Part shown: piece by piece, positions 8,272 to 16,124 of the stretch
Layout: every line of letters begins with the position of its first letter
Position numbering within the stretch: position 1 is the stretch's first letter
Position numbers and translations under genes: made by a program
The notes under the pieces: generated by a model
Database searches by the model: none
Told to the model about the DNA's origin: nothing
The model's input: the letters and a program-made list of their open reading frames with translations, nothing else
NCBI RefSeq assembly: GCF_030441895.1
Contig: NZ_JARJAS010000028.1
DNA from: Enterococcus_D entomosocium
Lineage (GTDB): Bacteria; Bacillota; Bacilli; Lactobacillales; Enterococcaceae
Length of the DNA: 46,110 nt
Strand: one strand, 5' to 3'

Positions 8272-9534
8272 ATGAATCGGTTGATTGAAGGGTTTCAGGA
8301 AAATTTTGCACCAAAATTGGTTAGGATCAGTGAAAATCGGTTTTTAGTTGCCGTGCGCAACGGAGTCGCCGTTACGATGCCGCTGACGATTATCGGCAGT
8401 CTCTTTTTGATTTTAGCCAATCTGCCTTTTCCCGGCTGGACCGAGTTTGTCGGGGAGTTTGGCGTCAAACTAGGCGCCGCCAGCAATTTTACATTTGGGA
8501 TTTTGGGACTGGCCGCTTGTATCGGGATCGCCTACTATTTGGCGGCTTCGTATGAGATCGATCGGATCGGTTCTGTCGTGTTGGCAGTCTGCGCGTTTTT
8601 GCTGCTGCAGGCGGGGGAAGAATGGACGATCGATCCAGCTTCTTTGGGGGCGTCTGGTCTGTTTACAGGAATCGTTACAGCGATTGCGACAGTAGTGATC
8701 CATCGCTTTTTTCTCAAGCACCGCTTAGTGATTCGGATGCCAGCAGAAGTGCCGCCCGCAGTTGCCAAGAGTTTTTCGGTCTTGCTTCCCGGAGCTGCCA
8801 TCATCACTGGTGCCTGGGTGATTCGGGTCTTGTTGGAATTTAATGTCAATCAATTCGTGCAAGCCATCTTTTCACCGCTGGCAGTTGGTCTAAACACATT
8901 GCCTGGGATGCTGTTGTATACCTTTTTGATTTTGTTGCTTTGGTGTTTAGGGATTCATGGCAGCAATGTGATGGGGAGTATCGGCGATCCGATTTTTCTA
9001 GCTTTATTAGCAGCCAATACCGATGCCTACACTGCAGGCGAACCGTTACCGAACATTTTTGCAGGCGGGTTTTATATCATATTTTTGTGCTATGGAGGCA
9101 CTGGTTCAACACTGGGGCTGATCATCAACATGTTAGTTTCAAAGAAAAAAGCCTATCGTTCCCTAGGGAAGATGGCTTTGCCCTCTGCTATTTTTTGTAT
9201 CAATGAGCCAATCATTTTTGGGTTTCCGATCGTGATGAACCCTATTATGATGATTCCTTTCATCCTGACACCCCTTGTATTATGTGTCGGAACGTATTTC
9301 TTGTCGGTCACCAATGTCATTGGGCGAATCATGTTCAATCCACCGTGGACCACACCGCCCTTTATCAATACTTACCTTGCAACCGGCGGCAATATCCCTG
9401 CTGTTCTTTGGAGTATCGCTTCCTTACTGATTAGTGTGGCGATCTACTATCCATTCTTTAAAATCAGCGAACGAAGTTTAACGGAAGAAGAAAAAGGCGT
9501 TACCGACGCAGTTGCCGCGAAGGGGGAGAACTAA
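8272..9534 (+). CDS. Orphan PTS EIIC permease, lactose/cellobiose family
   Basis: A 420-residue EIIC of the CelB/LacE type: about eight to ten membrane spans, the motif GIHGSNVMGSIGDPIF near residue 225 and NEPIIFGFPIVMNP near residue 310. No EIIA or EIIB gene is nearby, so it must borrow them, or it serves another purpose. The true start is ATG 8272 after an excellent AGGAGG site; longer in-frame starts reach back into the preceding gene and are rejected. A weak cre-like AGAAAGCGTTTTTT (8211-8224) lies upstream. Substrate is not predictable; beta-glucosides or galactosides are usual for the family. Confidence 0.85.
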   Translation: MNRLIEGFQENFAPKLVRISENRFLVAVRNGVAVTMPLTIIGSLFLILANLPFPGWTEFVGEFGVKLGAASNFTFGILGLAACIGIAYYLAASYEIDRIGSVVLAVCAFLLLQAGEEWTIDPASLGASGLFTGIVTAIATVVIHRFFLKHRLVIRMPAEVPPAVAKSFSVLLPGAAIITGAWVIRVLLEFNVNQFVQAIFSPLAVGLNTLPGMLLYTFLILLLWCLGIHGSNVMGSIGDPIFLALLAANTDAYTAGEPLPNIFAGGFYIIFLCYGGTGSTLGLIINMLVSKKKAYRSLGKMALPSAIFCINEPIIFGFPIVMNPIMMIPFILTPLVLCVGTYFLSVTNVIGRIMFNPPWTTPPFINTYLATGGNIPAVLWSIASLLISVAIYYPFFKISERSLTEEEKGVTDAVAAKGEN

Positions 9535-9590
9535 ACGCTTATGATTGGCACGTGGTGCGTTGTTTTGTCTGGCAAAGAAAACAGTGGCTG

Positions 9591-9917
9591 CTACTCATCA
9601 AATTGCACAGTGATCCCAGATTTCGTCAATTGTTCCCATTCACGGATCGTTGGCAAGCGACCTTGGCAAAATAGCTGATCGTCGACATAAACGAGTGGCA
9701 GACAGCTGCGGCCATTGCTTGCTAATTGCTGCTTGACGGCTTGATTCGTATGAAAAGGGGCAGGATCTTCTGTAAAGAAGTATTCGTCGATCGTTAAAGG
9801 TTCGTTATGGAATGTTTGATGAGCCTGGGTCCTTTCTTCATTTATTTTTAACTGGTGAGTCAAGTGTGCTTCCCAAGTATCTTCTTTCTGGTCGGCATAA
9901 ACAGCGATCGTTGGCAT
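9591..9917 (-). CDS. ArsD-like protein lacking the arsenic-binding cysteines
   Basis: A 108-residue protein that resembles ArsD, the arsenite metallochaperone and weak repressor of ars operons. The C-terminal half follows the ArsD pattern closely (F..DPAPFHTNQAVK, GRSCLPLVYVDDQ, QGRLPTIREWEQ). The N-terminus, where ArsD has CC and a further Cys near residues 12-18, reads MPTIAVYADQKEDTW and has none. Two other cysteines remain (in RSCLP and LFCQG). The start used is the ATG at 9917, preceded by AAAGGA nine bases upstream; the longer frame adds an unsupported hydrophobic N-terminus. No arsenic genes are nearby. It may be a thioredoxin-fold protein with another ligand. Confidence 0.6.
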   Translation of the reverse strand: MPTIAVYADQKEDTWEAHLTHQLKINEERTQAHQTFHNEPLTIDEYFFTEDPAPFHTNQAVKQQLASNGRSCLPLVYVDDQLFCQGRLPTIREWEQLTKSGITVQFDE

Positions 9918-10011
9918 TAAATCAAATCCTTTCATGGCAGCTGATTTGTCAAAAGTATACCTGAATTTCTTGCCACGAGCAAAAAAGAGTGTCAAAAAGA
10001 AGTGAAAAGAC

Positions 10012-10038
10012 AAAAAAAGACGCAAATGCGTCTTTTTT
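10012..10038 (-). terminator. Terminator of the substrate-binding-protein operon
   Basis: GACGCAAATGCGTC is a short perfect hairpin with A7 on one side and T6 on the other, so it can act in both directions. It lies just past the stop codon of the binding-protein gene. Confidence 0.85.
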
Positions 10039-10046
10039 GTTGTTTC

Positions 10047-11024
10047 TTATTCGTCAGCGGGTAAAAAATCGAAATTGGTCAACTCGTTGTAGGAATATGC
10101 TTGGTCGATTTGTCCTTTGTCTTTCGTCCAAGCAATGATCGCGTCGTATTGCTCTTGCGGTACAGCTTGGGCATAAGGATAGTCTTCCTGGCTGTCTAAG
10201 TAAGTACTCATAGCATCTGGGAATTGATAGTCTGCCAAGATGTCGGCATAGTCTTTTGCTGAATGAGCATTCATGTAATCAATGGCTTCGTTGTAAGCAG
10301 TGTAGAATGCTTTTAGGTCTTGCGGTCGATTTTGGATGACTTCGTCCATAAATTGCAGCGTCCCGCCTTTGATGCCAGCATCTTTAGAGCTGCCTAAAAC
10401 AATCGCCCCTTGGGCAGCCAACATGCTGGCTTGTGGTTCCGTGTAAACAGCGCCTTCGACTTGGTCATTGAGCAATGCTTCGGAACGGGCAGAAAAAGAA
10501 GCGATATCCACGATGTCATAAGTAAAATCATTTTCTTGTGCAAATTGATCCATGATGTATTCTAAAATGAAATTCGGTACAAGGGTGATTTTTTTATCCG
10601 CTAACCCTTTCATCTCAGTAATCCCTGAATTCGGTGAAGCGAGAATCTTGAAGTTTTCCAAAATATCAGAAGTGATCGTCATATCGATGCCGTTTTGCTT
10701 GAAGGTCGCTTCTGTCATGACATCGCTGATGGTACCATCCAGCTCGCCTGCCTGCACCGCCACATTGCGGTCATTCGGGGAAGTGAAGGATTTGAGTTCC
10801 ACAGTCAATCCTTGCTTTTCGAAAAAGCCTTCTTCTTTTGCTAGAATGATCGGAATCGCTGATTCTGCTGGTAACACCCCGATCGTCAATGTTTGATCCG
10901 TTACCGCAGCTTCTGTACTGCTAGTGCTGGAATTGCTGGTACTTGCTGTTTCGCCAGTGTTGCCGCATGCGGCAGCGCCAACTGCGAATAGTGCTAGGAT
11001 ACTTGCTAAAATCGTTTTTTTCAT
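10047..11024 (-). CDS. ABC transporter substrate-binding lipoprotein, NMT1/SsuA type
   Basis: A 325-residue lipoprotein. The signal peptide ends in a lipobox (AVGAAAC, Cys20), followed by a Ser/Thr-rich linker and a type-2 periplasmic-binding fold of the NMT1/THI5/SsuA kind (TIGVLPAESAIPIILAKEEG, LTVELKSF, AGELDGTISD, PNSGITEMKGLADKKI). Such proteins bind small anionic or aromatic ligands such as sulfonates, nitrate or pyrimidine precursors; the ligand here is not evident. The gene overlaps the preceding deacetylase gene by four bases. Its ATPase and permease are on the opposite strand from 11870, so the importer is split over two divergent units. Confidence 0.85.
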   Translation of the reverse strand: MKKTILASILALFAVGAAACGNTGETASTSNSSTSSTEAAVTDQTLTIGVLPAESAIPIILAKEEGFFEKQGLTVELKSFTSPNDRNVAVQAGELDGTISDVMTEATFKQNGIDMTITSDILENFKILASPNSGITEMKGLADKKITLVPNFILEYIMDQFAQENDFTYDIVDIASFSARSEALLNDQVEGAVYTEPQASMLAAQGAIVLGSSKDAGIKGGTLQFMDEVIQNRPQDLKAFYTAYNEAIDYMNAHSAKDYADILADYQFPDAMSTYLDSQEDYPYAQAVPQEQYDAIIAWTKDKGQIDQAYSYNELTNFDFLPADE

Positions 11025-11776
11025 TGGTTCATTTCCTCGTTTCTAAATCGTTGTTCAAAAGCAGCCATTGGTAGTGAGAACGGGATGACTGCCCGATGGA
11101 GTTCCATTGGCTTGGTTTTTGTCGTATTGATGCCTGGTTTGGTTGTAAATGCCAGAACAAAGCCTTCCTTTTCTAGTGTTGCGATCGTCTGCTGATCATA
11201 AAAGCCAAAGGGATAGGCAAAAACATCCTTGATGGCCACGTGCTGATTGCAGCTTCGTAAGTCTTGCGCAAAGGCTGCCGGTGTTTCCCACATTGACCGC
11301 CCTTGCTGGTTCTTGCGTTCGTGAAAATGAGCGGTATGATTGGCATATTCGAAGACATCGCTCATTTCGGCTAATTCGGCACTGCTCAATGTCCGCGAAA
11401 CTTCTGGTTCGTAAGGCTGAGGGGCATCAAAAAGCCAGCCGGTCACGACAAAGGCAGTGGCCTTGAAACCAGCTTCCTTCAACAGTGGGTAGGCATATTC
11501 TTTCATTGATTGATAACAGTCGTCAAAGGTCAGCAACACGGATTTTTCTGGTAGCGGCTGCTGCCGGAAATAAAAATCTTTGACTTCTGCAAGGGTCAAC
11601 GTATGGTAATTTTCTGCTTTCAAAAAGTCGATTTGTTGTTTAAAATGAGAAGTGCTATTGAATAAGGGCAGAGGCAAGGCATCTTGATAGCCGTCTGCGA
11701 CTTTGATCGGGCGCACCTGATCATAAAGTTCTGCTTCGGGACGTATTTCATGAAATACGAGGGTCTGAAACATCAT
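11021..11776 (-). CDS. Polysaccharide deacetylase family protein
   Basis: A 251-residue NodB-type carbohydrate esterase-4 domain. LLTFDDCY holds the catalytic and metal-binding Asp pair, NHTAHFH supplies the metal-binding His pair, and FAYPFGFYD matches the third family motif. There is no signal peptide or membrane anchor, unlike secreted peptidoglycan deacetylases, so the enzyme is probably cytoplasmic and may act on a small substrate. The start is set at ATG 11776, six bases after AAAGGA; a frame extension of 15 residues has no ribosome site. Its stop overlaps the start of the binding-protein gene (ATGA), which implies translational coupling and a shared task with the ABC importer. Confidence 0.82.
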   Translation of the reverse strand: MMFQTLVFHEIRPEAELYDQVRPIKVADGYQDALPLPLFNSTSHFKQQIDFLKAENYHTLTLAEVKDFYFRQQPLPEKSVLLTFDDCYQSMKEYAYPLLKEAGFKATAFVVTGWLFDAPQPYEPEVSRTLSSAELAEMSDVFEYANHTAHFHERKNQQGRSMWETPAAFAQDLRSCNQHVAIKDVFAYPFGFYDQQTIATLEKEGFVLAFTTKPGINTTKTKPMELHRAVIPFSLPMAAFEQRFRNEEMNQ

Positions 11777-11869
11777 AAACCATCCTTTCTTGTCAATCAC
11801 GCAAAAAATAGTATAGCACAAAATGTGAAAACCAACACAAATAATTTGAAGAAAGAAGTTTATTCTCTG
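11777..11869. promoter_or_regulatory. Divergent, overlapping promoters of the split ABC importer
   Basis: Rightward, TTGTCA (11790-11795) and TATAGC (11812-11817) are 16 bases apart. Leftward, the complement reads TATACT over the same stretch (11811-11816) with a weak -35 upstream. The two -10 regions overlap, so the two halves of the system may be transcribed in competition or co-regulated by one protein. No clear operator palindrome is visible. Confidence 0.45.
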
Positions 11870-12589
11870 ATGAGTATTCTATTCGATGCCGTTTCCTTTA
11901 CCTATGGAGACACCGCCATTTTTAAAAACCTTTCGTTTTGTTTTGAACAAGGCGCGACTTATGTGCTGCTGGGAGAATCGGGGATTGGCAAAAGCACGCT
12001 TTTATCCTTGATCAAAGGGTTGCAGCGACCGCAATCGGGCACGATCACTTACCAAGGCTGTTCCCCTGATAACATCGAGGTCGTTTTCCAAGAACTGCAT
12101 TTGTTTCCTTGGCAAACAGTCTACCAAGCCCTGGAAATGCCGCTGATTATCAATCAAACGCCCAGTGAGCGCCGTAAAAAACGGGTCGCCAGCTGTTTGG
12201 CTGAGTTGGGATTGACGCAGGTGCAGGACCGCTATCCGCATCAGCTTAGCGGCGGTCAAAAACAGCGGGCCGCCATGGGCCGGGGACTGATCACACAGCC
12301 CGATGTTTTATTATTGGATGAGCCGACTGCTTCACTAGACCAAGAAACCAAAGCAAACGCACAAGCCCTGATCGCTGCCCAACAGCAGCGTAGACAAAAC
12401 AGCTTGATTGTGGTGACCCACGATCCAGAAGAGGCAGTGTTTTTGGGGCAGACGATTTTGCTGCTAAAAGATCAGGGCGTTACGCCGATCAGTAATCCAT
12501 TTTACGGCAGCCAGCAGGAACGAGACTCGTTGGCTTTTTATGAAGTCGTCTTGCAGTTGAAAGAACAAATGAGGGAGGCGAGGCAATGA
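11870..12589 (+). CDS. ABC transporter ATP-binding protein, SsuB/TauB type
   Basis: A 239-residue ATPase with Walker A GESGIGKST, Q-loop VVFQELHLFPW, signature LSGGQKQR, Walker B LLLDEPTASLD and the switch His in VVTHDPEEAV. The DPEEAVFLG stretch is typical of the nitrate/sulfonate/taurine subfamily. The start is ATG 11870 (MSILFDAVSF) with a weak AGAAAGAAG site about 11 bases upstream; longer in-frame starts run into the divergent gene. Its stop overlaps the permease start by four bases. It powers import of the ligand captured by the lipoprotein encoded at 10047-11024. Confidence 0.9.
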   Translation: MSILFDAVSFTYGDTAIFKNLSFCFEQGATYVLLGESGIGKSTLLSLIKGLQRPQSGTITYQGCSPDNIEVVFQELHLFPWQTVYQALEMPLIINQTPSERRKKRVASCLAELGLTQVQDRYPHQLSGGQKQRAAMGRGLITQPDVLLLDEPTASLDQETKANAQALIAAQQQRRQNSLIVVTHDPEEAVFLGQTILLLKDQGVTPISNPFYGSQQERDSLAFYEVVLQLKEQMREARQ

Positions 12590-13320
12590 AACCCATCAAA
12601 TCTTTTGTTTGGGGCTTCTGTTCGTTTGTCGTGGTTTGGTGGGGTATAAGCTGGGTGACCAACAATCGCTCGTTGCCTAATCCTTTAGAAACCGCTGAAC
12701 GTTTTTGGGCATTACGAGAAGTCTTACTGATCCACGCAGGTGCCAGTTTGCTGCGGGTATTTGCGGCGTTGAGTGGGGCGTTGCTAGTCGGGGTGCCGTT
12801 AGGAATCTTGATTGGGCGATCCCAAAGAGTGGATCGGCTGCTTGGTCCACTGCTTTACTTTTTATATCCGATTCCTAAAGTTGCGTTTTTACCCGTCTTT
12901 ATGATTTTCTTTGGCTTAGGCAATCTCTCAAAAGTTCTCTTGATTTTTGCGGTAATCGTCATTCAAGTGATCGTCTCGATTCGTGATGCAGTCACAAAGA
13001 TCCCGTCAGCTTACTTTCAGGTCATGAAAAATTATACCAATCAATGGCGCCATGTCTTGCGCTTCGTTATTTTGCCCGCACTCATGCCCGCACTTTTTGC
13101 CAGTGTGCGGGTCAGTATCGGGATTGCGTTGGCTTCCCTCTTTTTTGCCGAAAACTACAACACGACGTATGGTGTCGGCTATCTGATCTTAAGTGCGTGG
13201 TCAAAAATGGACTACCCGCAAATGCTTTCCGGGATCCTTCTGATTGCTTTGATGGGCTATCTGCTTTTTGCCAGTATCGATTGGTTGGAAAGAGTGGTTT
13301 GCCGTTACCGGCAATCTTAG
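12586..13320 (+). CDS. ABC transporter permease, SsuC/TauC type
   Basis: A 244-residue inner-membrane subunit of the binding-protein-dependent type with about six spans. The EAA-like cytoplasmic loop is around residues 140-170 (SAYFQVMKNYTNQWRHVLRF, followed by PALMPALFAS). The N-terminal PNPLETAERFW and the later IPKVAFLPVFMIFFGLG are hallmarks of the nitrate/sulfonate permease group. It is translationally coupled to the ATPase gene and forms the channel of the split importer. No terminator is visible between its stop and the promoter of the next operon. Confidence 0.9.
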   Translation: MKPIKSFVWGFCSFVVVWWGISWVTNNRSLPNPLETAERFWALREVLLIHAGASLLRVFAALSGALLVGVPLGILIGRSQRVDRLLGPLLYFLYPIPKVAFLPVFMIFFGLGNLSKVLLIFAVIVIQVIVSIRDAVTKIPSAYFQVMKNYTNQWRHVLRFVILPALMPALFASVRVSIGIALASLFFAENYNTTYGVGYLILSAWSKMDYPQMLSGILLIALMGYLLFASIDWLERVVCRYRQS

Positions 13321-13380
13321 AAAAAAATAATCGATTGATGAATGTTTGCGGGAGTTCGTGTATTTTTGAACAAAATGATT

Positions 13381-13414
13381 TATACTAAGGATATCTTATT
13401 GAGAATCATTCTCA
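13381..13414 (+). promoter_or_regulatory. Promoter -10 and perfect Fur-type box
   Basis: A -10 TATACT (13381-13386) is followed by TGAGAATCATTCTCA (13400-13414), a perfect 7-1-7 inverted repeat. It differs from the classical Fur core TGATAATNATTATCA at one position per half. Its place at the transcription start would block initiation. PerR or Zur are alternatives, since their boxes share this architecture. The -35 is poor. Confidence 0.6.
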
Positions 13415-13433
13415 CTGAAAGGAAGACCTTACT

Positions 13434-13667
13434 ATGAAAGAAATCGATCTGTCAAAAACGCTCTATGAACTTGTGGCACAATATCCTGAAATACTAGAAA
13501 TCATGAGTCAACTAGGGTTTACGGCGATCAATCAACCAGGGATGCTACAAACTGCTGGACGTTATATGACGATTCCCAAAGGCGCTCAGATGAAGAAGAT
13601 CCCCTTGGAAAGGGTTTGTCTCGCTTTCGAAAAACAAGGGTTTCTTGTGAAAGGAGCGACGAAATGA
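13434..13667 (+). CDS. DUF1858 domain protein
   Basis: A 77-residue protein made of a single DUF1858 domain (IDLSKTLYELVAQYPEILEI, then LGFTAI and later IPLERVCLAFEKQGF). These domains accompany hemerythrin-like and hybrid-cluster proteins and resemble the N-terminus of ScdA, a factor in repair of iron centres. There are no membrane spans. AAGGAAG lies upstream. The stop overlaps the start of the DUF438 gene by four bases, so the two are translated together and probably work together in iron or nitric-oxide stress. Confidence 0.8.
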   Translation: MKEIDLSKTLYELVAQYPEILEIMSQLGFTAINQPGMLQTAGRYMTIPKGAQMKKIPLERVCLAFEKQGFLVKGATK

Positions 13668-14977
13668 AAACCAACAGTCAAAGACAAGAACGGATCGTCG
13701 AAATACTGAGTTTGCTTCACCAAGGCGGTTCCTTTGAAGAAGCTAAACGCTTGTTTAACGAAGAATTTGATGGTGTGGATGTGACGGAGATCACTGCTGC
13801 TGAAAAAGCTTTGATCCAAACGGGGTTGGACCCTTCTGAGATTCAGCGTTTGTGCAATATTCATGCTGCTGTTTTCAAAGGTTCGATCAACGAGATCCAT
13901 CACTTCAATGAAGAATATGGGCAACCAGGCCATCCTGTGCATACCCTGAAATTGGAGAACCAAGTCCTGCAATCCCTGTTGGCCGATGAGATCGACAGCC
14001 TCTTAGCCAAAATCAAAACCGGTGATTGGACGCCTAAAAAGCGTCTACAAGCTGCCTGCAATGATTTAATGCAGATCGACAAACACTATGCGCGAAAAGA
14101 AACGTTGATTTTTTCTTACATGGAGAAGTACGGCATCACTGCGCCGCCAAAAGTGATGTGGGGTGTTGATGATGATATTCGGGTTATGATCAAAGCGCTC
14201 AATGAGCTTTTGGCATCCGAAAAAGCTGCCTATAATCCAATCGCTGTCCAATGGGAAGCAGTCAAAAACGAGATTGAAGAGATGATTTTCAAAGAAGAAG
14301 AAATCATGGTGCCTATGACGCTGGATGTCTTCAGTCTTAAAGATTGGGAACAAATTGCGGCTGACAGCTTTGACATCGGCTTTGCCTTTATCCCAGAACC
14401 GCTTCCTTGGAAACCGAGCCAAGAAGCCCTTGAAAAGGAACAGGCGGCAGAACCCGCACGGCAAGCGGCGATCAAACAAGCCCAAGAAACAACCGCTGGC
14501 ATCGCAGCCGGTTTAGGATTCAATGACTTTCAAGTCACAGAATCGGAAGATTCGCCGCAAATTGCTGAACAGCCGACCGTTTCATTGCCTACTGGTAATC
14601 TGCAATTTGAGCAATTGGTGGCGATTTTTCAAACGTTGCCAGTGGACTTGACCTTTGTAGATAGTGAAGAGCGGGTGCGCTTTTATTCAGAAGGCAAGAG
14701 TCGCGTCTTTCCACGAACGAATTCGGTTTTAGGCCGTGAAGTCGTCAACTGCCATCCACCGAAAAGCATGCATCTCGTGCAGCAGATTTTGGATGATTTT
14801 CGAGCGGGCACACGGGAGACTGCTGAATTTTGGATCGATATGCGAGGCCGTAAAATCTATATTCGCTATTTTGCATTAAAAAACGAAGCAGGCATCTATT
14901 TAGGTTGTCTAGAAGTCACGCAAGACATTACGGAGATCCAAAAAATCGAAGGGCAAAGCCGTTTGCTGGATCAGTGA
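13664..14977 (+). CDS. DUF438 / hemerythrin-like / PAS domain protein
   Basis: A 437-residue protein with three parts: DUF438 (about 10-75), a hemerythrin-like HHE domain (about 80-220, with HH in INEIHHFNEEYG, GHPVHTL and HYARKETLIF as candidate di-iron ligands), and a C-terminal PAS domain (about 320-430, LPVDLTFVDSEERVRFYS). The domain order is that of a conserved Firmicute family thought to sense oxygen or nitric oxide through di-iron. The start is ATG 13664, seven bases after AAGGAG inside the upstream gene. A Fur-type box in front of the operon supports an iron link. Between the HHE and PAS domains is an Ala/Gln/Glu-rich linker. Confidence 0.85.
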   Translation: MKTNSQRQERIVEILSLLHQGGSFEEAKRLFNEEFDGVDVTEITAAEKALIQTGLDPSEIQRLCNIHAAVFKGSINEIHHFNEEYGQPGHPVHTLKLENQVLQSLLADEIDSLLAKIKTGDWTPKKRLQAACNDLMQIDKHYARKETLIFSYMEKYGITAPPKVMWGVDDDIRVMIKALNELLASEKAAYNPIAVQWEAVKNEIEEMIFKEEEIMVPMTLDVFSLKDWEQIAADSFDIGFAFIPEPLPWKPSQEALEKEQAAEPARQAAIKQAQETTAGIAAGLGFNDFQVTESEDSPQIAEQPTVSLPTGNLQFEQLVAIFQTLPVDLTFVDSEERVRFYSEGKSRVFPRTNSVLGREVVNCHPPKSMHLVQQILDDFRAGTRETAEFWIDMRGRKIYIRYFALKNEAGIYLGCLEVTQDITEIQKIEGQSRLLDQ

Positions 14978-15046
14978 ACAGTTTGGAGAAAGTCTGATCT
15001 GCGTCTATTCAAAACGAAGCGAAAAAAAGAAAAATCAATAAAACGC

Positions 15047-15075
15047 TTGCAACGTTTCTAGAAAAATAGTATAGT
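15047..15075 (+). promoter_or_regulatory. Promoter of the licT-sulfatase operon
   Basis: TTGCAA (15047-15052) and TATAGT (15070-15075) with a 17-base spacer. A cre-like sequence (15038-15051, 11 of 14 matches on the reverse strand) covers the -35, so CcpA repression is possible. Confidence 0.65.
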
Positions 15076-15090
15076 AAAGGCAATCAAATG

Positions 15091-15167
15091 GGTAGTTACT
15101 GATAATGCAGGCTATACCTTTTTACGTGTGTATGGATCCTACACATGTATTAAGGTATCGCCTTTTT
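15091..15167 (+). promoter_or_regulatory. LicT antiterminator (RAT) and terminator, module 1
   Basis: Bases 15091-15118 fit the 29-nt ribonucleic antiterminator of the LicT/BglG family (GGTAGTTACTG, then GCAGGC and closing ATACC). They overlap the 5' arm of a terminator: AGGC-ATACCTT (15109-15120) pairs with AAGGTAT-GCCT (15152-15163) with an inner TACGTGTGTA/TACACATGTA stem, followed by a T run. LicT binding to the RAT would prevent the terminator, so licT is autoregulated. Confidence 0.9.
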
Positions 15168-15192
15168 TCATTTTAAGGAGGTGAGAAGCGTC

Positions 15193-16014
15193 TTGAAGAT
15201 CAAAAAAATCTTAAACAACAATGCAGTTTTGGTCGGACAAGATGGCAAAGATTTTATCTGGATCGGTACCGGCCTTGGCTTCAAAATGAAACCAGGACAA
15301 ACCGCCGATGAATCAAAAATTGAAAAAGTGTTTGTGCTTCATAAGAAATCCTCTGATCGTTTGATAGAATTGCTAGAGAACATTCCAATCCAATATGCAT
15401 CTCTTGCGGATGATATTATCCGTTATGGAAAGCAAGTCATTTCCTACGAATTAAGTGATTCCATTTACATCTCTTTGACGGATCATATCTATAATTTGAT
15501 TCGCTTGAAAGAAGAAGGGATCAGCATCAACAATCGCTTGACCTGGGAAATCAGGCGTTTCTATCCCAACGAGTATGCAGTAGGAGAGCATGCGGTTCGG
15601 TTGATCGAAAGCAAAACGCAATTCTCCCTAAATGAGGCAGAGATCAGTAATATCGCCATGCATTTTATTAATGCGCAAATCAATGACGATTCAGAGAAGA
15701 TGGAAGATATCGAATTGCTGACACAAAAAATCAAAGACATTATTTCACTTATTCGTATTCACAATCGTGTGCACATTGATGAGAATAGTTTAGCTTTCGA
15801 TCGCTTCGTCACCCATTTGAGATTCTTTTTTAAACGGATTGAAAACAAGGAAATCGTTGAAGGCGTGGGGAATCCCCTATTAGTTCATGTGATCGATAAA
15901 TATCCTAAAGCCTATGAAACCACCCGTTTGATTGGCGAATATTTAAATAAAACATTATATGACGATGAACAATTGTACTTAACGCTTCATGTACAAAAAT
16001 TGATCGATCAATAA
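15193..16014 (+). CDS. licT: LicT/BglG-family transcriptional antiterminator
   Basis: A 273-residue PTS-controlled RNA-binding antiterminator. Residues 1-58 form the CAT RNA-binding domain (KIKKILNNNAVLVGQDGKDF), followed by two PTS regulation domains, PRD1 about 65-165 (with conserved His in DHIYNLIRLKEEGI and GEHAVRLIE) and PRD2 about 170-273 (RIHNRVHID, LTLHVQKLID). The start is TTG 15193 in phase with AAGGAGGTG; GTG 15181 overlaps that site. The gene lies between two RAT/terminator modules, the second directly before the PTS permease. The permease's EIIB should keep LicT inactive by phosphorylation until substrate is present. It opens the sulfatase operon. Confidence 0.93.
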   Translation: MKIKKILNNNAVLVGQDGKDFIWIGTGLGFKMKPGQTADESKIEKVFVLHKKSSDRLIELLENIPIQYASLADDIIRYGKQVISYELSDSIYISLTDHIYNLIRLKEEGISINNRLTWEIRRFYPNEYAVGEHAVRLIESKTQFSLNEAEISNIAMHFINAQINDDSEKMEDIELLTQKIKDIISLIRIHNRVHIDENSLAFDRFVTHLRFFFKRIENKEIVEGVGNPLLVHVIDKYPKAYETTRLIGEYLNKTLYDDEQLYLTLHVQKLIDQ

Positions 16015-16018
16015 TTCA

Positions 16019-16091
16019 AGGTGTTACTGGTAAAGCAGGCAAGACTTGACAAGGCTACAAGAAATGTAGTGTTGTTTGGTCTTGCCTTTTT
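16019..16091 (+). promoter_or_regulatory. LicT antiterminator (RAT) and terminator, module 2
   Basis: A second RAT at 16019-16047 (GTGTTACTGG, AAAGCAGGC, then AAGACTT) overlaps a terminator in which AGGCAAGAC (16037-16045) pairs with GTCTTGCCT (16079-16087), with an inner CTACA/TGTAG stem and a following T run. It gates the permease-sulfatase part of the operon independently of module 1. Confidence 0.9.
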
Positions 16092-16124
16092 CATTGGTTG
16101 ATAGTAGAGAAAGGAATGAACGAT

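Noticed and set aside
9547..9575. Terminator after the orphan EIIC
   Set aside because: GCACGTGGTGC has only a four-base stem and no clean T run.
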